This document shows, one piece after another, positions 17,386 to 25,918 of a stretch of 64,000 nucleotides of DNA. A program made the position numbers and the translations under genes. The notes beneath the pieces were generated by a model. That model was not told the DNA's origin. It worked only from the letters and a program-made list of their open reading frames with translations, and made no database searches. The number at the start of each line of letters is the position of its first letter. The stretch's first letter is position 1. Source of the DNA: Bacteroides sp. OF04-15BH. Its GTDB lineage: Bacteria > Bacteroidota > Bacteroidia > Bacteroidales > Bacteroidaceae. Location of the stretch: the NCBI RefSeq assembly GCF_003477995.1, contig NZ_QUEM01000007.1:76048-140047 (forward strand), given 5' to 3'.

Positions 17386-17976
17386 ATGTTGAAAATAGGA
17401 ATAACAGGAGGAATCGGCTGCGGAAAGAGTTTTGTTTGCCGAAAGCTTCAAGAGTTGGGAATGGTTATATTTGACTGTGACCGCGAAGCGAAGCGGATAA
17501 TGGAAACCTTGCCTGATGTCGTTGAAGGGCTGAAATCCGTAGTCGGAGAGCAGGTCTATACTTCCGAAGGGCGGATTGACAAGCGAGTCATGTCGGATTT
17601 CCTTTTTGCCAATGCTGCGAATGCGGCTGCTGTGTCTGCAATTGTACATCCGGCTGTGGGGCGGGAATTCCTGAAATTTGCCTCTGAGCATACCGATGCT
17701 TTGGCTTGTGTGATGGAATCAGCCATTCTGATCGAATCGGGATTGGCGCCGCTGGTTGATAAGGTTATTTGTGTGCAGGCTCCGCTTCAGGTGAGACTGG
17801 AGCGCGTGCAGTTGCGCGACGGCCTGGATGAAGCAAGTATCAGAAGAAGAATAGACCGTCAGATGGCCGAAGAAGAGCGTCGGAAATATCCGTTTGACTG
17901 TATCATTGTAAACGACGGGCAGGAAGATCTGGCGAAACAGCTGTCGGAGATGCTTCGTGATTTTAAGCTTTTTTAG
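17386..17976 (+). CDS. coaE: Dephospho-CoA kinase
   Basis: This 196-residue kinase phosphorylates the 3'-OH of dephospho-CoA, the last step of coenzyme A synthesis. The P-loop GITGGIGCGKS lies at residues 5-15. It is followed by FDCDREAKR, the lid/CoA region (VHPAVGREF), and LERVQLRDGLDEASIRRRID with the substrate-binding arginines. Length is typical. It overlaps no gene but is 2 bp from the ybbR-like gene and about 75 bp from the DUF5606 gene. Confidence 0.96.
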   Translation: MLKIGITGGIGCGKSFVCRKLQELGMVIFDCDREAKRIMETLPDVVEGLKSVVGEQVYTSEGRIDKRVMSDFLFANAANAAAVSAIVHPAVGREFLKFASEHTDALACVMESAILIESGLAPLVDKVICVQAPLQVRLERVQLRDGLDEASIRRRIDRQMAEEERRKYPFDCIIVNDGQEDLAKQLSEMLRDFKLF

Positions 17977-18051
17977 TGACTATGTTTTGAGATTATTCAT
18001 TCGATGTCTTAACTTTGTCACAAATTAATAATTAATCAGATAAAGAGTTAT

Positions 18052-18459
18052 ATGTTACAGACAGTTTTGGCAATAGCCGGCAAACCAGGTTTGTATAGAC
18101 TGGTTTCTCGTGGAAATAAGAACTTGATTGTAGAATCTTTGGATGCAGCCAAGAAGCGTACTCCGATTTTTGGAGCAGACAAAGTGATTTCTTTAGCGGA
18201 TATTGCAATGTATACCGATAACGGTGAAGTTCCTTTGGCAGAGGTGTTGCAGAAAGTGGCCGATAAGGAATCTGCAAAAGAGGCTTCTTTGAATCCGAAA
18301 AAGGCAAGCAATGAAGAATTGCAGAATTATTTTGCGGAAATCCTTCCTGATTATGACCGTGAAAGAGTTTACATGACTGATATCAAGAAATTGCTCACAT
18401 GGTATAATCTGCTGGTTAATGCAGGAATAACTGTGTTCGTAGAGAAGGAACAGGAATAA
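18052..18459 (+). CDS. DUF5606 family protein
   Basis: This 135-residue conserved Bacteroidota protein has no assigned function. It starts MLQTVLAIAGKPGLYRLVSRG, a Tudor/SH3-like beta start; the middle (EVPLAEVLQKVADKE) and C-terminal (DIKKLLTWYNLLVNAGI) parts look helical. There is no signal peptide or membrane helix, so it is cytoplasmic. It closes the nusB-yajC-ybbR-coaE run and is followed by a strong terminator. The family is recognised by pattern; nothing in the sequence shows an activity. Confidence 0.8.
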   Translation: MLQTVLAIAGKPGLYRLVSRGNKNLIVESLDAAKKRTPIFGADKVISLADIAMYTDNGEVPLAEVLQKVADKESAKEASLNPKKASNEELQNYFAEILPDYDRERVYMTDIKKLLTWYNLLVNAGITVFVEKEQE

Positions 18460-18486
18460 AGAACACAATATCAAAATGTCACATAG

Positions 18487-18525
18487 AAAGGGAATATGGT
18501 GCGAATCATATTCCCTTTGTTTTTA
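18487..18525 (+). terminator. Intrinsic terminator after the DUF5606 gene
   Basis: A perfect 12-bp stem AAAGGGAATATG (18487-18498) / CATATTCCCTTT (18507-18518) with an 8-nt loop is followed by GTTTTTA. Confidence 0.9.
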
Positions 18526-18678
18526 CATTTTTCTAGATTATGACGGATTATGCTCCATTTTTCTGACTGTGATATGGCCTAAAAGGCTTGTTGCTGTTGA
18601 ATTTGTGGTCTAAAAAAGATGGTTCTTATGATTTTTTTTACGATATTTGCAGAATATCATGGACAATATAGATGAAAT

Positions 18679-19728
18679 ATGGAATTTTCAGCGAAACAAA
18701 TAGCAGCATTTATACAGGGGGAGGTTGAAGGTAATCCGGATACCATGATTCATACATTTGCCAAAATTGAGGAAGGGGTTCCCGGAGCCATCTCGTTCCT
18801 GTCTAATCCAAAATATGAGCATTATATATATGACACACAATCGAGTATCGTTCTGGTGAACAAGGATCTGGTGTTGCAGAAGCCTGTCAAGGCCACATTG
18901 ATTCGGGTTCCGAATGCTTATGATGCCGTTGCCCGGCTGCTTACTCTTTATGAAAGCACTAAAGCCCAGAAAACGGGGGTTTCCGAACTGGCATATATTT
19001 CGCCGACTGCCAAGTTGGGCGAAGGATGTTATGTAGGTCCTTATGCTTATATCGGCGATCACGTTGTTGTGGGCGATCATACTCAGATATATCCCAACAC
19101 CACCATCATGGAAAATGTTCAGGTTGGTGATCACTGTAAGATTTATCCGAATGTTTCGGTATATCATGGATGTAAAATCGGTAATCGTGTTATTTTGCAT
19201 TCCGGTTGTGTCATCGGTGCCGACGGTTTCGGTTTTGCTCCGGTGGGAGAGGGATATGAGAAAATTCCTCAAATCGGTATTGTCACCATCGAAGATGATG
19301 TTGAAATCGGTGCCAATACTTGCGTCGACCGTTCTACTATGGGTTCTACTTATGTACGTAAGGGCGTGAAGCTGGATAATCTGGTACAGATTGCCCATAA
19401 TGTAGAGGTCGGAGAAAATACCGTAATGTCTGCGCAGGTAGGTGTTGCCGGTTCCACAAAAATCGGTTCCTGGTGCATGTTCGGAGGTCAGGTCGGTATT
19501 GCCGGTCATGCCGTAATCGGCGACCGTGTGATGTCGGGAGCTCAGGCAGGTATTGCAGGAAGCATTCGTAAAGGACATATCACTGTGCAGGGAAGTCCTG
19601 CCATCGAAGCTAAAAACTTTGCCCGCTCCAGCGTGGTTTATAAAAAGCTTCCGGAAGTTTATGCAACCGTCAACCAGTTGCAGAAAGAGATAGAAGAGTT
19701 AAAACAATTACTAAATAAGGATAAGTAA
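18679..19728 (+). CDS. lpxD: UDP-3-O-acylglucosamine N-acyltransferase
   Basis: LpxD adds the N-linked hydroxyacyl chain in lipid A synthesis (third step), using acyl-ACP in the cytoplasm. The 349-residue protein has the N-terminal uridine-binding domain ([30 protein letters not shown]). A long left-handed beta-helix of hexapeptide repeats follows ([21 protein letters not shown]). The catalytic His lies in [14 protein letters not shown]-terminal helix follows. It heads the lpxD-lpxC/fabZ-lpxA cluster. No exact consensus promoter was found in the 160 bp upstream, only a near -7 GATATTTG at about 18646. Confidence 0.96.
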   Translation: MEFSAKQIAAFIQGEVEGNPDTMIHTFAKIEEGVPGAISFLSNPKYEHYIYDTQSSIVLVNKDLVLQKPVKATLIRVPNAYDAVARLLTLYESTKAQKTGVSELAYISPTAKLGEGCYVGPYAYIGDHVVVGDHTQIYPNTTIMENVQVGDHCKIYPNVSVYHGCKIGNRVILHSGCVIGADGFGFAPVGEGYEKIPQIGIVTIEDDVEIGANTCVDRSTMGSTYVRKGVKLDNLVQIAHNVEVGENTVMSAQVGVAGSTKIGSWCMFGGQVGIAGHAVIGDRVMSGAQAGIAGSIRKGHITVQGSPAIEAKNFARSSVVYKKLPEVYATVNQLQKEIEELKQLLNKDK

Positions 19729-19734
19729 ATCATC

Positions 19735-21120
19735 ATGCTAAAACAAAATACACTAAAAGGCAGTTTCTCGCTGTGCGGAAAGGGTCTGCATACCGGACTG
19801 AACCTGACTGTAACCTTCAATCCGGCACCAGAGAACCATGGATATAAAATCCAACGAATTGATTTGCCGGGAATGCCGGTTATGGATGCGGTCGCTGAGA
19901 ATGTAACAGAAACAACCCGAGGCACTGTTTTGTCAAAAGGCGAAGTGAAGTGCAGCACCGTGGAGCACGCTCTGGCTGCCCTGTATGCTTTGGGGGTAGA
20001 TAACTGTCTGATTCAGGTAAACGGTCCTGAAATGCCGATTCTGGACGGTAGTGCGGAACTGTATGTAGAGCAGATCAAGCGCGTGGGTTTGGCTGAACAG
20101 AATGCACCCAAGGACTATTATGTGATTAAGAAGAAAATCGAAGTGCGTGATGAAAAGAGCGGTTCCTGCATTACGATTTTACCGGACGAGGAGTTCAGTA
20201 TTACAACCATGATTTCTTTCGATTCCAAAGTATTGAACAGTCAGTTTGCCACTTTGGACAATATGGCAAACTTTGAGAAAGAAATTGCTCCTAGCCGTAC
20301 CTTTGTTTTTGTGCGTGAAATCGAACAGTTGTTGCAGGTAGGTCTGATCAAGGGCGGTGACTTGGACAACGCCATTGTGATTTATGAAAACGAAACGACT
20401 CAGGAGGCGCTGGATAAGTTGGCAGATGCCATCGGAGTGGCTCACCATGATGCCCGTGTGAAAGGCTATCTGAACCATAAGCCTTTGGTGTGGGAAAATG
20501 AGCCGGCCCGTCATAAGTTGCTCGATATTATCGGCGATATGGCGCTTATCGGCAAGCCGATCAAGGGACGTATCATTGCTACCCGTCCGGGACATACCAT
20601 CAACAATAAGTTTGCCCGCCTGATGCGTAAGGAGATTCGTGCGCACGAAATTCAGGCACCTGTATTCGATTGCAATGATGCACCGGTGATGGATGTAAAC
20701 CGTATCCGCGAGTTGTTGCCGCACCGTTACCCGATGCAGTTGGTGGATAAGGTAGTGGCTTTGGGTCCGACCAGCATCGTGGCAGTGAAAAATGTAACGG
20801 CCAACGAGCCTTTCTTCCAGGGACATTTCCCTCAGGAGCCGGTGATGCCGGGCGTTTTGCAGATTGAGGCTATGGCACAGGCCGGAGGCTTGCTCGTTCT
20901 GAACTCTGTAGAAGAGCCGGAGCGTTGGAGCACTTATTTCCTGCGTATTGATCAGGTGAAGTTCCGTCAGAAGGTGGTTCCGGGAGATACTTTGGTCTTT
21001 AAGGTTGAGTTGTTGGCGCCGTTGCGTCATGGCATTTCATCGATGCACGGTTATGTCTTTGTTGGCGAAAAGGTTGTTTCAGAAGCTACATTTACTGCGC
21101 AAATCGTAAAAAACAAATAA
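19735..21120 (+). CDS. lpxC/fabZ: Bifunctional UDP-3-O-acyl-N-acetylglucosamine deacetylase / 3-hydroxyacyl-ACP dehydratase
   Basis: One 461-residue polypeptide joins two enzymes. The N-terminal LpxC (about 1-305) is the committed zinc deacetylase of lipid A synthesis. Zinc ligands H78 (STVEHALAA), H260 and D264 (RHKLLDIIGD) and the catalytic GHTINNK His are present. The C-terminal FabZ (about 315-461) dehydrates 3-hydroxyacyl-ACP; LLPHRYPMQLVD, GHFPQEPVMPG and the Glu in IEAMAQAGG are intact. The two draw on the same 3-hydroxyacyl-ACP pool, so fusion may balance lipid A and fatty-acid flux. This fusion is known from Bacteroidota. It starts 6 bp after lpxD and ends 10 bp before lpxA. Confidence 0.97.
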   Translation: MLKQNTLKGSFSLCGKGLHTGLNLTVTFNPAPENHGYKIQRIDLPGMPVMDAVAENVTETTRGTVLSKGEVKCSTVEHALAALYALGVDNCLIQVNGPEMPILDGSAELYVEQIKRVGLAEQNAPKDYYVIKKKIEVRDEKSGSCITILPDEEFSITTMISFDSKVLNSQFATLDNMANFEKEIAPSRTFVFVREIEQLLQVGLIKGGDLDNAIVIYENETTQEALDKLADAIGVAHHDARVKGYLNHKPLVWENEPARHKLLDIIGDMALIGKPIKGRIIATRPGHTINNKFARLMRKEIRAHEIQAPVFDCNDAPVMDVNRIRELLPHRYPMQLVDKVVALGPTSIVAVKNVTANEPFFQGHFPQEPVMPGVLQIEAMAQAGGLLVLNSVEEPERWSTYFLRIDQVKFRQKVVPGDTLVFKVELLAPLRHGISSMHGYVFVGEKVVSEATFTAQIVKNK

Positions 21121-21130
21121 TTTCATCACT

Positions 21131-21904
21131 ATGAGTAAGATCAGCCCTCTAGCATATATCGATCCCGAAGCGAAAATCGGCGAAAACTGTGAGATCGGTC
21201 CTTTTTGTTTTATTGACAAGAATGTAGTTATTGGCGACAACAATGTTCTGATGAACAGCGTGACCGTTTTGTATGGAGCGCGCATCGGTTCCGGAAACGT
21301 GTTTTTTCCCGGTGCTGTGATCAGTGCCGTTCCGCAGGATTTGAAGTTCCGTGGAGAGGAAACGACAGCTGTCATTGGAGATAATAATAAGATTCGTGAG
21401 AATGTGACCATAAACCGCGGTACGGCAGCCAAGGGAGTAACTGTTGTCGGAAGCGGAAACCTTCTGATGGAAGGGGTACACGTGGCTCATGATGCCATTG
21501 TAGGAAACAATTGTATTATCGGTAACAGTACCAAACTGGCCGGAGAGACGGTCATCGACGACCAGGCCATCATCAGTGCCGGAGTGTTGATGCATCAGTT
21601 CTGCCGTGTCGGAAGTTTGGCTATGGTTGGCGGCGGTACCCGTTTCAGTCAGAACATACCTCCGTTTACAACCTGCGCCCGCGAGCCGGCGGCCTATTGC
21701 GGCTTGAATGTAATCGGTTTGAGACGTCACGGTTTCTCTAACGAGAAAATTGATTTGATTCATAATGCCTATCGTCTGATTTATCAGAGCAACCTGCAGC
21801 TTAAGGATGCCCTGAACCGCATTCGTGAAGAGTTGCCGCAGACCGATGAGATACGCTATATTGTAGAATTTATTGAGAGTTCAAAGAAAGGATTTGTTCA
21901 TTAA
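21131..21904 (+). CDS. lpxA: Acyl-ACP--UDP-N-acetylglucosamine O-acyltransferase
   Basis: LpxA performs the first acylation of UDP-GlcNAc in lipid A synthesis. The product is 257 residues with hexapeptide beta-helix repeats from the N-terminus (GENCEIGPFCFIDKNVVIGD). The catalytic His is in MEGVHVAHDAIVG, and the signature GLNVIGLRRHGFS precedes the C-terminal helical region. Length and motifs match E. coli LpxA. It is translated 10 bp after lpxC/fabZ in the same operon. Confidence 0.97.
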   Translation: MSKISPLAYIDPEAKIGENCEIGPFCFIDKNVVIGDNNVLMNSVTVLYGARIGSGNVFFPGAVISAVPQDLKFRGEETTAVIGDNNKIRENVTINRGTAAKGVTVVGSGNLLMEGVHVAHDAIVGNNCIIGNSTKLAGETVIDDQAIISAGVLMHQFCRVGSLAMVGGGTRFSQNIPPFTTCAREPAAYCGLNVIGLRRHGFSNEKIDLIHNAYRLIYQSNLQLKDALNRIREELPQTDEIRYIVEFIESSKKGFVH

Positions 21905-21916
21905 ACCTATTCAAGT

Positions 21917-22468
21917 ATGATCTTTCGTTTTACGTTGATCTCGGACGAAGTGGAAGATTTCATCCGGGAGTATAAAATTGATGCGGATGCAACCTTTTAT
22001 GATTTGCATCAGATTATATTAAATTCTTGTCAGTACGAGAACGATCAGATTACAAGTTTCTTCCTGTGTAACGAAGAATGGGAGAGAGAGCAGGAAGTAG
22101 TTCTGGAAGATATGGGAACTTCATCTTCGGACGAAGACCTTTATGTGATGCGCAATACTCTCCTGAGCGAATTGCTGGAAGAAGAGAAGCAGCGTCTGGT
22201 TTATGTCTTTGACCCGTTGAACGAGCGCATGTTCTTCATGGAGCTGACCGAGATTATTTTTGGTGAGCAGTTGGAGCAGCCGGTTTGCAGCCGTCAGCAC
22301 GGAGAGCCGCCGTTGCAGCATCCCGATAACGACTTTGATGCGGTAGTGCCGGCTGTCGACGGTAAAGGAAAAATGGATTTGGATGAAGACTTCTATGGTG
22401 ATGATTCTTTCGACAACGAAGAATTTGATCCGGAAGGATTTGATTTCACCGAAGATAAGTCCTGTTAA
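21917..22468 (+). CDS. pRiA4b ORF-3-like / IS1096 passenger TnpR-like domain protein
   Basis: The 183-residue protein begins [21 protein letters not shown] and contains [20 protein letters not shown] and [17 protein letters not shown]. This is the pattern of the plasmid pRiA4b ORF-3-like domain (also named IS1096 passenger protein), whose function is unknown. The C-terminal ~45 residues are very acidic ([19 protein letters not shown]). No transposase, terminal repeat or other mobile sign is nearby, so here it is a resident gene of the lipid A operon. It starts 12 bp after lpxA and ends 2 bp before miaA. Lipid A or tRNA links are suggested only by position. Confidence 0.75.
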   Translation: MIFRFTLISDEVEDFIREYKIDADATFYDLHQIILNSCQYENDQITSFFLCNEEWEREQEVVLEDMGTSSSDEDLYVMRNTLLSELLEEEKQRLVYVFDPLNERMFFMELTEIIFGEQLEQPVCSRQHGEPPLQHPDNDFDAVVPAVDGKGKMDLDEDFYGDDSFDNEEFDPEGFDFTEDKSC

Positions 22469-22470
22469 GC

Positions 22471-23376
22471 ATGCCGCAGAAGACCCTGATTGTATTGGTG
22501 GGACCCACGGGAGTGGGTAAGACAGAGACAAGCCTTGTTTTGGCAGAGACTTTGCATGCCCCGATTATCAATGCCGATTCCCGACAGATATATAAAGGTA
22601 TGGGAATCGGTACCGCTGCGCCTACTCCAGAAGAACAGGCCCGTGTGGAGCATCATTTTGTGCAATTCCTCAATCCCGGAGAATACTATAGTGCCGCCCA
22701 GTTTGAACTGGATGTGATGGCGCGGCTGGAAACGCTTTTCGAGAGCCATGACTACGTGTTGCTCAGTGGAGGAAGCATGATGTATATTGATGCCGTGTGC
22801 AAGGGAATAGATGATATTCCCACGGTAGATGCGGAAACCCGGAAGATGATGCTGGAGCGTTATGAGGCCGAGGGGCTGGAGCGTCTGTGCAGCGAGCTTC
22901 GTGTGTTAGACCCCGAATATTATCAGGTGGTCGATCTGAAAAATCCCAAACGCGTCATTCACGCGCTTGAGATTTGTTATATGACCGGAAAAACCTATAC
23001 TTCGTTCCGCACCAATACCCGGAAGGAGCGTCCGTTCCGGATTGTGAAAATCGGGTTGAAGCGCGAGCGGGAGATTTTGTACGACCGGATAAACCGGAGA
23101 GTGATGCAGATGTTGGAGATGGGACTGGAGCAGGAAGTTCGCAGCCTGATGCCTTATCGCAACACCAACGCACTGAATACGGTGGGATATAAGGAAATGT
23201 TTGCCTATTTCGACGGAGCCATGACTCTGGAGCAGGCAGCCGATAAGATTCGGCAGAATTCCCGCATTTATTCCCGTAAGCAGATGACATGGTTTAAGCG
23301 GGATGAAGAGATAAAATGGTTTGAGCCTGGGCAAATGAGTGAAATTATGAATTGCATAGAAAAGTCAGCCGTCTGA
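22471..23376 (+). CDS. miaA: tRNA dimethylallyltransferase
   Basis: MiaA adds a dimethylallyl group to A37 of tRNAs reading codons that start with U. The 301-residue protein shows the P-loop GPTGVGKTE (residues 11-19), [11 protein letters not shown] with the catalytic Asp, and the tRNA-binding region [10 protein letters not shown] with MTWFKR. It lies 2 bp behind the pRiA4b-like gene and 41 bp before the PBP1A gene. Some Bacteroides carry two MiaA copies; no second copy is in this window. Confidence 0.95.
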   Translation: MPQKTLIVLVGPTGVGKTETSLVLAETLHAPIINADSRQIYKGMGIGTAAPTPEEQARVEHHFVQFLNPGEYYSAAQFELDVMARLETLFESHDYVLLSGGSMMYIDAVCKGIDDIPTVDAETRKMMLERYEAEGLERLCSELRVLDPEYYQVVDLKNPKRVIHALEICYMTGKTYTSFRTNTRKERPFRIVKIGLKREREILYDRINRRVMQMLEMGLEQEVRSLMPYRNTNALNTVGYKEMFAYFDGAMTLEQAADKIRQNSRIYSRKQMTWFKRDEEIKWFEPGQMSEIMNCIEKSAV

Positions 23377-23417
23377 TTTTTCTTTTGAATATAGTCTTGT
23401 ATTAGAATTAGGAAGGT

Positions 23418-25904
23418 ATGAGTGATCAGAAAAAGGGAGGAAACAGTTTTGTTTCCAGGATATCTTCTTTGGGAAAGAGCATAAAGAAGATGTTTCGGAA
23501 AATCTATGGAGGGCCATGGTACAAGAAGGTTTTTGTGTGGATCGCAACAGTCATCGTAGCGGTTTTTCTGCTGTTGGGTGCTGTCGATCTGAACTTTTTG
23601 TATCTGTTTGGCAAGTCGCCTGGTTTTAAGGACATCAAGAGTCCCGTTACCAGTGCTGCTTCCGAAGTATATAGTGCCGACAGTGTGCTGATCGGCCGCT
23701 TCTTCAATGAAAACCGCACTCCGGTAAAATTCGAAGACCTTCCGCCACATCTGATCAATACATTGATTGATACCGAAGATGAACGCTTCTACGACCATCA
23801 TGGCGTGGACTTTCAGGGTCTGTTTGCTGCCGTAAAGGATATGATGGGCGGTCATGCCCGCGGTGCCAGTACCATTACACAGCAGCTGGCCAAGAACCTG
23901 TTCCGCGTGCGTACCCAGTATTCCACCGGTTTGCTGGGAAAGATACCCGGGGTGAAGATTCTGGTGATGAAGGCCAAGGAATGGATTGTGGCCGTGAAGC
24001 TGGAAATGGTTTTCTCGAAAGAAGAGATTCTGACCATGTATTTCAATACCGTGGATTTCGGTAGCAACTCTTATGGAATCAAGACTGCCAGCCGGACCTA
24101 TTTTGGAAAGGACCCCAAGGAGCTGACTTACGAAGAAGCGGCTACTCTGGTCGGACTGCTGAAGGCTACTTCAACTTATAATCCCCGCCGCAATCCGAAA
24201 AACAGTACAGCCCGCCGTAATGTCGTGCTGACCAATCTCTATGAGCACGGTCATCTGGTGATTGACGGGAAGAGAGCCACCAAGGCGCAGTTGGATTCTC
24301 TGAAAGCCATTCCGATGAAGGTGAGTCAGAAAAATCTGGCCAGCAATTACGATGGTATTGCGCCGTATTTCCGTCTGGCATTGGCCGATTATATCGATGA
24401 CCTGTGTGAAAAAGGTCTGGTTGACGGTTGTGATTCTGCCAATAAGCTCGATCTGTATGCCGATGGACTGAAGATTTACACCACTCTGGACACCCGTATG
24501 CAGAAATATGCCGAGGCTGCCGTGCAGAAACAGATGGCGGTGATTCAGCGTAACTTCAACAACCATTGGGGAAAGACCAACCCGTGGCAGAACGAAAAGC
24601 ATGAGGAGATTCCGAACTTTATAGAGGATCTGGCCAAGCGTACCGATACCTATAAATATTATAGCAACAAGTTCCCGAATGAACCCGATTCCGTGAACTA
24701 TTATCTGAATCTGCCGCATAAGGTAAAACTCTTCAGCTATGACGGACCGAAGGAAGAGGTGATGAGCACCATGGACTCTATCCGTTATATGGTGAAGTTT
24801 ATGCATTGCGGTTTTGTGGCCATCGAGCCACAGACCGGAGCCGTAAAGGCCTGGGTGGGCGATGTTGACTTCGATTCCTGGAAGTATGACAAGGTGACCG
24901 CTATGCGTCAGCCGGGATCTACGTTCAAACTCTTTGTCTATACCGAGGCCATGAATCAGGGACTCACTCCGTGTGATACCCGTGTGGATGAGTGGAAACA
25001 ATATCCGGATACCATTAACGGCGAACCGACGACGTGGACTCCGACCAATGCCAACGGATACTTTACCGGTGCAGCCATTCCGCTCAAGGCAGCCTTTGCA
25101 CAAAGTATCAACAGTATTGCTGTGAAACTGGGTTACGAAATGGGTATTCACAACGTGGCGCGTACCGCGCACGAAATGGGAATCAAGTCTCCACTGCATG
25201 AGACTCCGGCATTGAGTCTAGGAGCTTCGGACGTAAATCTGCTGGAGCTGGTCAACAGCTATGGCACCGTTATCAACGACGGAAAGGCACACGACCCGCT
25301 TCTGGTGCAGAAAATTGTGGACCGTGACGGCAATGTCATATACGAAGCCGAGGTGCAGGATGTGCAGGCCATCCCTTACCGTTCTGCCTATCTGATGCAG
25401 CAACTGCTCCGGGGCGGTATGACCGAACGCGGAGGAACTACCGCTGCTTTGTGGAGCTATATTCATCCGGTGGCTTCGATGACTGAGTTTGGAGGTAAAA
25501 CCGGAACTTCGAACAACCATTCCGACGCCTGGTTCGTCGGAGTGACACCTAATCTGGTAGTCGGTGCCTGGGTAGGAGGAGAGTATCGAAGCATCCACTT
25601 CCGTACCGGAGCATTGGGACAAGGTAGCCGTACTGCCTTGCCTATCTGCGGCTATTTCCTGAACGATGTGTTGCTGGACGACCGTTTTGCACAGTATCGC
25701 GTCAAGTTCGCTCCGCCGAAAGAAGATCTCGACCCGTCCAGCTGGAACTGTAGTGGCTATTATTATGCACCGGCCGATACGGATTCTGTGGCAGTAAACG
25801 ATTCGGTGTCCATGACCATCGATCGGGTGGAGAGCGATTCCCTGCTGAATGGAAAAGCATCGGAGAATATCGACTTGCCTCCGATTGAACATGTGATGCC
25901 TTAA
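23418..25904 (+). CDS. Penicillin-binding protein 1A (bifunctional transglycosylase/transpeptidase)
   Basis: This 828-residue class A PBP polymerises and cross-links peptidoglycan at the outer face of the inner membrane. It has a cytoplasmic basic tail and one membrane helix (about 38-60). The GT51 domain shows EDERFYDHHGVDF with the catalytic Glu and ASTITQQLAKNLF. The transpeptidase domain shows PGSTFKLF (SxxK), AQSINS (SxN) and GGKTGTSNN (KTG). A short acidic serine-rich tail follows. It is part of the lpx-miaA run, joining lipid A and wall synthesis under likely shared transcription. Confidence 0.96.
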   Translation: MSDQKKGGNSFVSRISSLGKSIKKMFRKIYGGPWYKKVFVWIATVIVAVFLLLGAVDLNFLYLFGKSPGFKDIKSPVTSAASEVYSADSVLIGRFFNENRTPVKFEDLPPHLINTLIDTEDERFYDHHGVDFQGLFAAVKDMMGGHARGASTITQQLAKNLFRVRTQYSTGLLGKIPGVKILVMKAKEWIVAVKLEMVFSKEEILTMYFNTVDFGSNSYGIKTASRTYFGKDPKELTYEEAATLVGLLKATSTYNPRRNPKNSTARRNVVLTNLYEHGHLVIDGKRATKAQLDSLKAIPMKVSQKNLASNYDGIAPYFRLALADYIDDLCEKGLVDGCDSANKLDLYADGLKIYTTLDTRMQKYAEAAVQKQMAVIQRNFNNHWGKTNPWQNEKHEEIPNFIEDLAKRTDTYKYYSNKFPNEPDSVNYYLNLPHKVKLFSYDGPKEEVMSTMDSIRYMVKFMHCGFVAIEPQTGAVKAWVGDVDFDSWKYDKVTAMRQPGSTFKLFVYTEAMNQGLTPCDTRVDEWKQYPDTINGEPTTWTPTNANGYFTGAAIPLKAAFAQSINSIAVKLGYEMGIHNVARTAHEMGIKSPLHETPALSLGASDVNLLELVNSYGTVINDGKAHDPLLVQKIVDRDGNVIYEAEVQDVQAIPYRSAYLMQQLLRGGMTERGGTTAALWSYIHPVASMTEFGGKTGTSNNHSDAWFVGVTPNLVVGAWVGGEYRSIHFRTGALGQGSRTALPICGYFLNDVLLDDRFAQYRVKFAPPKEDLDPSSWNCSGYYYAPADTDSVAVNDSVSMTIDRVESDSLLNGKASENIDLPPIEHVMP

Positions 25905-25918
25905 CAGAAAAAGCACCG

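Noticed and set aside
21917..22468. Remnant of an IS1096-like mobile element
   Set aside because: Only the passenger-type domain is present. There are no transposase, terminal inverted repeats or target duplications, and spacing to neighbours is operon-like.
24171..25199. Minus-strand open frame (342 codons) opposite PBP1A
   Set aside because: The PBP1A catalytic motifs prove the plus-strand frame. The antisense product is His/Ile-rich with no domain or start signal.
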